Origin: Amycolatopsis orientalis DSM 43388 | Lineage (GTDB): Bacteria; Actinomycetota; Actinomycetes; Mycobacteriales; Pseudonocardiaceae | Direction of reading: 5' to 3' | Length of the DNA stretch: 64,000 nt | Assembly (NCBI RefSeq): GCF_000411975.1 | Contig: NZ_ASXG01000120.1 | Coordinates: 62,001-126,000, forward strand | Shown: positions 7,861 through 19,800 of the stretch, piece after piece | How positions within the stretch are numbered: position 1 is the first letter of the stretch | Layout of the letters: every line of letters starts with the position of its first letter | Made by a program: the position numbers and the translations under genes | Notes under the pieces: generated by a model | What the model was told of the DNA's origin: nothing | Seen by the model: only the letters and a program-made list of their open reading frames with translations | The model's database searches: none

Positions 7861-10800
7861 TGGGATTCACCCCGTTCGTCGGTGCCGCCCATCGCGGAGC
7901 GGACCAGGTCGGCCAGGTCCATCGCGGCGGCCGCGGCCGCCGCGTCGTCAGTACCGTTCAGTTCTTCCGCCGAAACCGCGGACTCGGCGGGAGCGGGAGC
8001 CAGTTCCGCCAGCAGGTGCCGGGCCAGCGGCAGCGGGCTCGGGTAGTCGAAGATCAGCGTCGCGGGCAGCCGCAGCCCGGTCGCGGCGCCGAGCCGGTTG
8101 CGCAGCTCGAGCGCGGCGAGCGAGTCGATGCCCAGGTCGGTGAAACCTTTCTCGGCCCCGACCGCCGATGCGTCGTCGTACCCGAGGACTGCCGCGGTGT
8201 GCTCGCACACCAGGTGCAGCGTCGCCGAATCCCGCTCGTCCGCCGGGAGCGTGGCGAGCTTGTCGGCGAATCCGGCCTCCGGCTCTGCCGACGAGGCGAC
8301 AGCAGCCCGCCGCGGCGCAGCGGTCACGAGGCCCTTCAGCAGTGCCGACGCGCGGTCGGCGTCCTTGAGGTCGAGTTTCACCGGCACCAGCACCGCCGTC
8401 GAAGCGGACAGAGCCGCGTCGAACAGCTCCATCCCCTCCGCCGCGGACAGTTCCGCGACCCCGGACCGGGCGATGTGCGCCAGGTCCACCTCGCCGTCGG
8501 TGCCTTCCCACGGACCCCACGCGAGCGACGTCGCCGGGAGACCAAGGGAAGCGCGGTGTTCGGCCAGCGCGTCCAGGAACACGTTCCCCGCCGCGTAGTT
8601 CGCCTGTCCCGCCGCGAGCAGCAGACCGCCTGCCGAGGAGTAGAGGACGAACGCCGCCAGGTCCCGGGCAGCCGTCAGCTCGTGCAGGTGCCAAGCCGCG
8701 TCCACCTTGGGCCGCAACACGTTCTCGACTTGCTCCGGCGTCAGGGCGCTCAGCACCGCGCTGTCCATCTGTCCGGCCGCGTGCACGACGGCGGTCAGCC
8801 GCGGCAGCGTGTCGAGCAGCTTCGCCAGCTCGTCCCGGTCGGTGACGTCGCACGCGGCCACGGTCACCTTCGCGCCCTCGCCGGCCAGTTCGTCGACCAG
8901 TTCCCGCGCCCCCGGTGCATCGAGACCGCGCCGGCTGGTCAGGACTAGGTCCCGGGCGCCGCGAGCGACCAGGTGCCGGGCCAGCAGTCCGCCGAGCAGC
9001 CCCGCACCGCCGGTGATCAGCACCGTGCCGTCCGGGTCCCAGTCGAGCGGCTCGCCGACCTCGGTGACCCGGGTCAGCCGCGGCACGCGGACCTCGCCGT
9101 TCCGCACCCGCGCCTCCGGTTCGCCGGACGCGACCACCGCGGGCAGCGCCCGGGCCGATTCCGCCGAAGCGTCGAGGTCGACGACCTGGATCCGGCCCGG
9201 GTTCTCCGCCTGCGCGGCCCGCACCAGCCCCCAGACCGGGGCCTGCGCCAGCTCGTCGCGAGTGACCACGACCAGCTTTCCGTCCCCGGCCGAAAGCCAG
9301 TTCTGCAAGTGCCGCAACGTTTCCTGCACCACCTGGTGCACCTGAGCGGGAACGTCACCGGAACCGGAACCGACCGGCAGCACCAAGACCTCGGCACCGC
9401 CCGACTCAGTCCGAAGCGGCACCCCGAGACCGAGGTCGTCCGTGCCGAGCACGGCCCAGCCGTCCAGCGAAGGCACCAGCCGCACGCCCGAAGCGGGCTG
9501 CCACTCGATGCGGTACAGCGAGTCCGGCACCTTCGTGCCGAGCTGGCTTTCCGACACCGGCCGCGTGACCAGCGAGGCGATCCGAGCCACCGGCGCGCCC
9601 GCGGCGTCCGCGAGGTCGAGCGACGAACCGCTCTCGGTTTTCCGGACCCGCACCCGCAGCGCCGTCGCGCCGCTGGCCTGCAGCGACACCGAGTTCCAGG
9701 CGAACGGGATCGTCGTCTCGGTCAGCGCCTTCGGCCCGCCCGGGATCAGGAAGTCCGTCGCGCCGAGTGCCGAGTCGAGCAGGCCCGGATGCAGGCCGAA
9801 CTCGTTCGCCGCGGTGCCTTCCGGCAGTGCGACCTCGGCGTACACCTCGCCTTCGCGCAGCCAGATCGCCCGCAGGTTGCGGAACGTCGGCCCGTAGCCG
9901 AAGCCAAGCCCGGCCAGGTCGTCGTACAGGCCGGTCAGGTCGACCGGTTCCGCGCCGGACGGCGGCCATTCGGCCAGCGAGAAGTCCGCCGCCGCTCCGT
10001 TGGCCAGCGTGCCCGCGGCGTGCTGGACCCAGCCCGCCTCGGTCCGCGAGTGCACCGCCAGCTCCCGGCGGCCGCTGGCGTCCGGCGCGCTGATGACCAC
10101 GCGCAGGTCGACCCCGTCGTCGGCCAGCAGCAACGGTGCCTGCTGGGTCAGCTCCTCCAGAAGGTCGCAGCCGACCTGGTCCCCGGCGTGCATCGCCAGC
10201 TCGACATACGCGGTGCCGGGCAGCATCGTCCGGCCCATCACCACGTGGTCGGCCAGCCACGGCTGCGTCGCGACCGACAGCCGCCCGGTCAGCACCGCGC
10301 CGCCGTCCGGCAGTTCCACCAGGGCGCCCAGCAGGGGGTGTCCGGCGGACTGCGCGCCCAAAGTACTCACGTCGCCGGTCGGCTTCGTCGCGTCGAGCCA
10401 GTACGACTTGTTCTGGAACGCGTAGGTCGGCAGGTCCACAGTGGACGCGCCCTGGCCGGCGAACAGCGCCTTCCAGTCGATCTTCGCGCCCCGGGCGAAC
10501 AGCGTCGCCAGCGCGGTGAACACGGTCGGCACCTCGGCCCGGCCGCGGCGCATCGCGGGCACCTGGACGACCCGGTCCGGCCGGTCGGCGACTGCGGTGT
10601 CGCATTCGCGAGCCATCCCGGTGAGCACCGCGTCCGGCCCCAGCTCGACGAACCGGGTGACGCCCGCGGCCAGCAAGGTGTTGACGCCGTCGGCGAATCG
10701 CACCGCTTCCCGCACGTGGCTCACCCAGTACTGCGGCGAGCACAGCTCGGCCGCGGTCGCGATCTTGCCGGTCACGTTCGAGACCACCGGGATCGACGGC

Positions 10801-13800
10801 GCGGAGTAGGTCAGTTTCTCCGCCACCACGGCGAACTCGGCCAGCATCGGCTCCATCAGCGACGAGTGGAACGCGTGCGACACAACCAGTTGCTTCGTCC
10901 GGCGACCGGCGTCGGAGAAAGTCGCCATGGCAGCGACAACGTCCTCTTCCGGACCGGAGATGACCACCGACCGCGGCCCGTTCACCGCCGCGACGTCCAC
11001 CCCGGCCGGCAGCGAGGCGCGCACCTCGTCCTCGGCGGCCGCGATCGCCGCCATCGTGCCTCCGGTCGGCAGCGCCTGCATGAGCCGGCCGCGAGCGGCG
11101 ACCAGCGAGCAAGCGTCGGCCAGCGAGAACACCCCGGAGACGTGGGCCGCGGCGAGTTCGCCGATCGAGTGCCCGGCGACGTAATCCGGCTTGGCGCCCC
11201 ACGATTCGACCAGCCGGTACAGCGCGACCTCGATCGCGAACAGCGCGCATTGCGTGTACGCGGTCTGGTTGAGCAGCGGCGAGCCTTCCCAGATCACCTG
11301 CTTGAGCGGGGTGTCCAGCTCGGCGTCGAAGAGTCCGCAGATCTCGTCGAACGCTCCGGCGAAGACCGGGAACGCCTCGTACAGCCCGCGTCCCATGCCC
11401 GGCTGCTGCGCGCCTTGTCCGGTGAACAGGAACGCCGTCAGGTCGGCTGCGCTGACCGTGCCGGACACGGTGCCCGCCGGGGTCCGGCCCTCGGCCAGCC
11501 CGTCGAGCGCTTTCAGCGCCGCTTCGCGGTCGGCCGCCAGGACCACCGCGCGGTGATCGAGCGCCGCGCGACCGGTGGCCAGCGAGTAGCCGATGTCGGT
11601 CAGGCTGACGTCCGGGTTCGCCCGCAGGTGCGCGGCCAGCCGGGCGGCCTGGTCGGCGAGCGCCGGGGCGACCGAACCGGCGATCGGCAGCGGGATGGCC
11701 GGGAATTCCGGTGCGGTGCGCCGGTTTTCGGCAGCCGGCGCGGGCGGGGCCTCCTCGATGATGATGTGCGCGTTGGTGCCGCTGATGCCGAACGACGAGA
11801 CGCCGGCGCGACGCGGGTGCCCGTTGCGCGGCCACGGCCGCGGTTCGGTGAGCAGTTCGATGTTGCCGGCGGTCCAGTCGACGACCGGCGACGGCGCGTC
11901 GACGTGCATCGTCTTGGGCAACAGGTTGTGCCGCAACGCTTGCACGACCTTCATCACGCCCGCCGCGCCGCCGGACGCCTGCGCGTGCCCGATGTTCGAC
12001 TTCACCGAACCCAGGTACAGCGGCCGGTCGCGGTCCTGGCCGTAGGTGGCCAGCAGCGCCTGCGCCTCGATCGGGTCGCCCAGTTTGGTGCCCGAACCGT
12101 GCGCTTCGACCGCGTCCACATCGGACGGCTTCAATCCACCAGCGGCGAGGGCCGCGTGGATCACGCGTTCCTGCGACGGGCCGTTCGGGGCGGTCAGGCC
12201 GTTGGACGCACCGTCCTGGTTGACCGCGCTCGACCGGACCACCGCGAGCACCTCGTGCCCGTTGCGCTGCGCGTCGGACAGCCGCTCCAGCAGGAGCAGA
12301 CCCGCGCCCTCGGCCCAGCCGACGCCGTCGGAAGCCGCGGAGAACGACTTCGACCGGCCGTTGGGCGAAAGCACGCCCTGGCGGCTGGAGTCGACAAAGA
12401 GATCCGACTGCGACAGCACGGTGACCCCGCCGGCCAACGCCATCCCGCACTCCCCGGCCCGCAGCGCCTGCACCGCGAGGTGCAGCGTGACCAGCGAGGA
12501 CGAGCACGCGGTGTCCACCGTCATGCTCGGGCCCTCGAGACCGAGCAGGTAGGAGATCCGGCCGGAGACGACCGCGCCGGAGCTGCCGTTCGGGATGTAG
12601 GCGGCGACGTCGGCCGGGGCGCCCGGGGCGCGGCTGCCGTAGTCGTCGTACATCGCGCCGGTGAAGACGCCGGTCAGGCTGCCGCGCAGCGCGGTCGGGT
12701 CGATCCCGGCGCGCTCGATGGCCTCCCACGCGGTTTCCAGCAGGAGCCGCTGCTGCGGGTCCATCGCCATCGCCTCGCGCGGGCCGATGCCGAAGAACGC
12801 GGGGTCGAATTCCGCCGCGTCGTGCAGGAATCCGCCCTGGTTGGCGTACGTCTTGCCGCGTTTGCCGCGCTCCGGGTCGTAGATGCCCTCGATGTCCCAG
12901 CCGCGGTTGGTCGGGAACCCGGTGACCGCGTCGACCTCGTCGACCAGCAGCTGCCACAGGTCCTCCGGCGACCGGACGCCGCCGGGGTAGCGGCAGGCCA
13001 TGCCGACGATCGCGATCGGTTCCTGCATCGACGCGTTCGTCCGGGCCGTGGCCGCCGGGGTCTTCGCGACCGCGCCGAGCAGCTTGCCCTTGACGAAGTC
13101 CGCGACGGCCTTGGCGGTCGGGTGGTCGAAAATCAGCGTCGCGGGCAGCGTCAGGCCGGTCGCGGTGCCCAGCAGGTTGCGGAGTTCGACCGCGGCGAGC
13201 GAGTCGAAACCCAGCTCCTTGAACGCCCGCGTTCCGTCCACTTCGGACTTGTCCGCGTAGCCGAGCACGGTGGCCACCTGGGTGCGGACGAGGTCGAGCA
13301 GCACCCGGTCCCGTTCGCTTTCGACCAGCGCGGCCAGTTCGTCGGCGAGCGCGTTGTCCGCCGCTTTGGCCGCCTTCGCCACGCGCCGTGCCTTCGGCGG
13401 CACGAAACCGCGCAGCAGGGCAGGCAGTTCGTCGGTGCGTGCCCGCAGCGCCGGGACGTCCACGCGCAGCGGCGCGATGACCGCGTCTTCGGTGGCCACG
13501 GCGGCGTCGAACAGGGTGAGCCCCTGCTCGGCGGTCACCGCGGGCAGGCCCAGGCGTGCCATCCGGGCGAGATCGGCTTCGGCGAGGTCGCCGCCGAGTC
13601 CGGTGTTCTCCGCCCACAGCCCCCAGGCCAGCGCGGTGGCCGGGAGCCCGGCCGCGCGCCGGTGTTCGGCGAGCCCGTCGAGGAACGCGTTGGCCGCGGC
13701 GTAGTTCGCCTGTCCGGCCGGCAGCACTTGGCCGCCCGCCGAGGAGAACATGACGAACGCGGACAGCTGCCGGTCCGCAGTCAGCTCGTGCAGGTGCCAG

Positions 13801-16800
13801 GCCGCGTCGACCTTCGGCCGCAGCACCGCGGCAAGCTGCTCCGCAGTGAGCGAATCGAAGACGCCGCTGTCTGCGGTACCGGCGGCGTGCACGACCGCGC
13901 CGAGGTCCGGCAGGTCGTTGATCAGCCGCTCGACCGCCGCCCGGTCCGCCACGTCGCAGGCCGCTACCTGAACAGTCGCGCCCAGGTCAGTCAGCTCTTC
14001 GGCCAACTGCGCGGCGCCCGGTGCGTCGAGACCGCGGCGACTGGTGAGCACGAGGCTCTGCACCCCGTGCTCGGCGACCAGGTAACGCGCCAGCAGGCTG
14101 CCGAGCCCGCCGGTGCCGCCGGTGATCAGGACCGTGCCGTCCCACGTGGTGGTTCCGGTCGATTCGGTCCGGGTGTAGCGCGGAGCGAGTACCGCACCAG
14201 CGCGGATCGCCGACTCGGGCTCGCCCGAGGCAACCACCGCGGCGATCGTCTCGACCTTCGTGTCCGCGTCCGCGTCGATCAGGACCGCACGGCCAGGGTG
14301 TTCGGCCTGCGCCGCCCGGGCGAGGCCCCACAGCAGGCTCTGCGTGACGTCCACAGTGGACCCGCCCGCCGGGACCGCGGCCTGGGTGACGATGGCGAGT
14401 TTCGTTGCGGCCAGCCGCGATTCGGCCAGCCACGCCTGGATCTCGGCGAGCAGCCAGGTCGCGTTGGCCCGAGCCGCCTCCGGCACCTCGCCGGCCGCGG
14501 CGGGCACCGAGAGCGTCAAGAGGCCCGGCACCGGCTCGCCGCGGTCCACCGCACCGAGCAGGTCCGCGAACCCGCTGTAGGTGGCGGCCACGCCGACGCG
14601 GCCCCGGCCGATCGCGACGACGTCGCCCGGCTCCGCGGCCGGGACCGGCACGGACTGCCAGCCGATCTTGAGCAGCGAACCGTCCGTGGTTTCCGCCGGC
14701 GCGGCCAGTTCGGTCCGCACCGGCCGCGAGACCAGCGACTCGACCGACGCGACCGGGTTGCCTTCGCCGTCCGCGACCTCGATCGACGACAGCTCGTCGC
14801 CGTCCAGCCGCACGATCCGCACCCGCAGCACCGAAGCACCGACCGCGTGCAGCGTGACGCCGTTCCAGACGAACGGAAGCAGCGTCGAACCGCTCGGGTC
14901 GCCGAGGAGGTCGGCGTGCATCGCGGTGTCGAGCAGCGCCGGGTGCAGACCGTAGGAACCCGCCGTGGACGCCGCCGGTTCCGGCAGCGCGACCTCGGCG
15001 AACACCTCGTTCCCCCGTCGCCACGCGGCCTGCAGGCCCTGGAACGCCGGGCCGTAGCCATAGCCTCGCTCGTTGAGCCGCTCGTACGCGCCCTCGACCG
15101 GGATCGGGGTCGCCCCGGCCGGCGGCCATTCGGTGAGGCCGGCGGGTTCCGGCCGTGCGGTGGCGGACAGCGTGCCCAGCGCGTGCTGCGTCCAGTCGCC
15201 GTCCGATTCGACCGGGCGGGAGAACACGGTGACCGGGCGGCGGTCGCCGTTCGCCGGACCGACCACGACCTGCAGCGCGACCGCGCCGTCCGGCGGCAGG
15301 ACGAGCGGCGCCTGCAGCGTCAGTTCCTCCACCGTCGGGTGACCCACCTGGTCGCCGGCGGCGACCGCCAGCTCGACGAATCCGGTGCCGGGCACCAGGA
15401 TCGCCCCCTTCACCACGTGATCCGCGACCCACGGCACCGACGAGGCGGACAACCGTCCAGTGAGGACAGTGGTGTCCGAGCCGGACAGCGCCACGACCGC
15501 ACCCAGCATCGGATGCGCCAACGGCTGCTGTCCGACCGACGTGACGTCGCCGGACGGTGTCGCGTCCAGCCAGTAACGCTTGTGCTGGAAGGCATACGTC
15601 GGCAGGTCGAGCCGGACCGGGCCGTCGCCGAGCAGCTGGCCGAGCTTCGCCGCGCCGCGGACGTGCAGGCGACCGGCCGCGGTGAGCGCGGTGCGCACCT
15701 CGTCCTGGTCGCGCCGGCCGAACGGAACGAACTCGGCGTCGACACTCTGCGGGCCGAGCGCGGACAGCACGCTGTCCGGCCCGATCTCCAGGAACGTCTG
15801 GACGCCGCTCTCCGCCAGCGTCGTGACCGCAGCGCCGAACCGGACGGTGTCGCGGACATGGGTGACCCAGTATTCCGGCGAACGCAGCGCGTCGTCGGTG
15901 GCGAGTTTCCCGGTGACCGTCGAGACAATCGGTATCTTAGGTGCCTCGTAAGTCAGTCCGGTCGCGATCTCGCGGAACTCGTCGAGCATCGGTGTCATCA
16001 GCGGCGAGTGGAACGCGTGGCTCACCCGCAACCGCCGCGTTTGGACCTCGTCAGCCGCCCGCTCGATCTCGGCGACCACGTCCGCGTCGCCCGAGACGAC
16101 CACCGCGGCCGGACCGTTCACCGCGGCGATGCTGACCGCGTCCTCGTGGCCCCGCAGCAGCTCCCGCACTGCTTCTTCGGGCGCGGCGAACGAGACCATC
16201 GCGCCGCGCCGGTCGCTCAGCGCGCCCATCAGCCGGCCGCGCGCGGCGACCAGTTTCGCCGCGTCCTCCAGGGAAAGCACGCCCGCGACGTGGGCCGCGG
16301 CCAGTTCGCCGATCGAATGCCCGGCGAGCGCGTCAGGCCGGAAGCCCCACGATTCGGCGAGCCGGAACAGCGCGACCTCGACCGCGAACAGCCCGGTCTG
16401 GGTGTACTGCGTCTGGTCCAGCAGGCCGCGGTCGGCTAGTTCGGTGGTGCCGAATACGACGTCCCGCAACGGCACGTCGACCAGCGGGTCGATCGCCGCG
16501 CACACCGCGTCGAACGCCGTCGCGAAGGCCGGGTACGCGTCGTACAGCTCGCGTCCCATCCCGACCCGCTGCGCGCCCTGGCCGGAGAACAGGAAGGCGA
16601 GCTTCCCGTCCACGACCTGACCGGTCGGCGCTTCTCCGCCAGCCAGCGCGTCGAGGCGGTCGGCGAGTTCGGCTGCCGTCTCGGCAACCACCACTGCCCG
16701 GTGTTCCAGCGAGGCCCGCGTCGCCGCCAGCGAACGCGCGATCTCTGCGACGGAAACACCTTCAGCCAGCCAAGAACGCAGCCGCGCCGCCTGTCCGCGC

Positions 16801-19800
16801 ACCGCGGCGGCGGACCGGCCGGACAGCGCGACCGGAACGATCGTCTGCGTCTCCGAAGGCCGCTCGACCTGGATCGCCGGCGCCTGCTCCAGGATGACGT
16901 GCGCGTTCGTGCCGCTGATACCGAACGACGACACCGCGGCGCGACGAGGCCGGTCGGCCGGCCACTCCCGGGCCTCGGTCAGCAGCCGAACCGCGCCGGT
17001 GTCCCAATCGACCACAGTGGACGGACGGTCGACGTGCAGCGTCTGCGGCAGCTGGCCGTGCTGCATCGCCATGACCATCTTGATGATGCCCGCGACGCCC
17101 GCCGCGGCCTGCGTGTGCCCGATGTTGGACTTGATCGACCCGAGCCACAGGGGCTCGTCCCCGGAACGGTCCTGGCCGTAGGTGGCCAGCAGCGCCTGCG
17201 CCTCGATCGGGTCGCCCAGCGTGGTCCCGGTGCCGTGGCCCTCGACGGCGTCCACTTCGGACGGTTGCAGGCCAGCGTCGGCCAGTGCCTTGGCGATCAC
17301 CCGCTGCTGCGACGGACCGTTCGGCGCGGTCAGGCCGTTCGACGCGCCGTCGTGGTTCACAGCGGAACCGCGTAGCACCGCGAGCACCGGGTGCCCGTTG
17401 CGGCGCGCGTCCGACAGCCGCTCGACGAGCAGCATGCCCGCGCCCTCGCCCCAACCGGTGCCGTCCGCCGCCTCGGCGAATGCCTTGCACCGGCCGTCGG
17501 CGGAAAGCCCGCGCTGACGGCTGAAGTCGATGAAGGTGTCCGGAGTGGACATCACGGTGACCCCGCCGGCCAGCGCCAGCGTGCACTCGCCGCGCCGCAG
17601 CGCTTGCACCGCCCAGTGCAGCGCGACCAGCGACGACGAGCACGCGGTGTCCACGGTCACGGTCGGGCCTTCCAGGCCCAGCGCGTACGACACCCGGCCG
17701 GACACGACGCTGGCGAGGCTGCCGTTGCCGAGGTAGCCCGCGATGTCGTCGGAGACGGTGCCGAGGCGGGTGCCCCAGTCGTGGTACATCACGCCAGCGA
17801 ACACACCGGTCGCGCTGCCGCGCAGGCCGACTGGGTCGATGCCGGCCCGCTCGAACGCCTCCCAGGACACCTCCAGCAGCAGCCGTTGCTGCGGGTCCAT
17901 CGCCGCCGCCTCGCGCGGGCTGATCTCGAAGAAGTCCGCGTCGAACTCGGCCGCGTCGTGCAGGAAGGCGCCGTGCTTGACGTAGGAGTGGCCGGGCTTG
18001 CCGGGCTCCGGGTCATACAGCGCGTCGACGTTCCAGCCGCGGTCGACCGGGAAGCCGGACAGCGCTTCCTCGCCCTCGGACACCAGCCGCCACAGGTCTT
18101 CCGGCGTCTCGACACCACCCGGGTAGCGGCAAGCGATGCCGACGATCGCGATCGGCTCCTCCGGGTCCGCCGTGGTGACCGGAGTGATCGGGCGTGCCGG
18201 AGCCAGCCCGGCGAGCCGCGACGCCAGGTACTCGGCGAGCGCGCGCGGCGTCGGGTAGTCGAATACCAGCGTCGCGGGCAGCCGCATGCCGGTGACCGAG
18301 TCGAGGATGTTGCGCAGTTCCACCGCGGCCAGCGAGTCGAAACCGATCTCGCCGAACGGGCGGGCCGGGCTGATCGCGTCCGCGCTGTCGTGGCCGAGAA
18401 CGGCCGCGACGTGCGTGCGCACCAGGTCGAGCAGCGCGCGGTCGCGGTCCGCCTCGACTAGGTGCGCGAACCGCTCGGCGAACTGCTGCTCCGGCGTCAC
18501 TTCCCCGCTGGCGGCTGCGATCCGGCGGCGACCGGCGGGAACGAGCCCGCGCAGCACGGCCGGAACGTCCTCGCCACGCGACCGCAGTGCGGCGCGGTCG
18601 ACGCGGGTCGGCACGACCGTCGGAACGCCGGTGCCGAGTGCGGCGTCCAGGGCGGCAAGGCTTTCCGACACAGTCAGCGGAGCCAGCCCGAGCCGCGTGA
18701 TGCGGTTGCGGTCCACTTCGGACAGAGTCGCGCCCATGCCAATCGCCTGACCGGCGTCGGGTGCCCACAGCCCCCACGCCAGCGACGTGGCGGGCAGGCC
18801 AGCGGCGTGGCGGTGCTCGGCCAGTGCGTCGAGGAAGGTGTTGCCCGCGGCGTAGTTCGCCTGTCCGGCCCCGTCGGCGAGGCCGGCCGAGGAGGAGAAC
18901 AAGACGAACGCGGACAGGTCCAGCTCCGCGGTCAGCTCGTGCAGCGCCCACGCCGCGTCCAGCTTCGGAGCCAGCACTGCGTCGAGCTGTTCGGCGGTCA
19001 GCGAGCCGATCATCGCGTTGTCGAGCACGCCAGCGGTGTGCACGACAGCGGACAGCGGGTACTCAGCCTTCTTGATCGCCGCTGCGAGCGAACGCTTCTT
19101 GCTGACGTCCGAGGCGACCACCTTCGCGGTCGCCCCCAGCTCTGCCAACTCTTCGACCAGCTCAGCCGCGCCCGGTGCGTTGAGCCCACGTCGGCTCAGC
19201 AGCAGCAGGCTGCGCACACCGTGCTTCGTGACCAGGTGCTTCGCGACCTGAGCACCGAGACCGCCGGTGCCGCCGGTGATCAGCACAGTGCCGTCGGCGC
19301 GCCAGGTCGGCTCGCCGGCCTCGGCCGCCAATCGGACCATCCGACCAGCCGACACGGTGTCGCCGTCGATTCGCAGTTCCGGCTCTCCCGAGCCAAGTGC
19401 GGTGGCCAGGGTCTCCGCGGTGACAGCGCCCTCGACCAGGACCACGCGGCCGGGGTGCTCTGCCTGGGCCGACCGCACGAGTCCGCGGACGGCGGAGTCG
19501 GCCAGCGTGCCGCGCGTCAGCACCACCAAACGTGCTCCGGAGTAGCGGTCGCCTTCCAGCCACTGCTGCAGCACCGTCCGCACTCGGTGTGCGGTCTGCT
19601 TCGCCGCGGCGGCGATGTTCTTGCCCGGCACGGAAACCGGCAGCAGCACCGCCTCGGGAACGTCGATCAGCGACACCAGCGAGTCGACCACCGGAAGGTC
19701 GAAGCCGCTGATCGAACCCAGCGACGCCAGCGCCGGCAGCTCCGCCGACGCGGTGACCGGAGTCCATTCCACGGTGTACAGCAGTTCGCGCGCCTGGGTG

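Noticed and set aside
8973..16439. A 2488-residue plus-strand open frame
   Set aside because: Antisense to the large PKS; it reflects GC-rich third positions, with no motifs or ribosome site.
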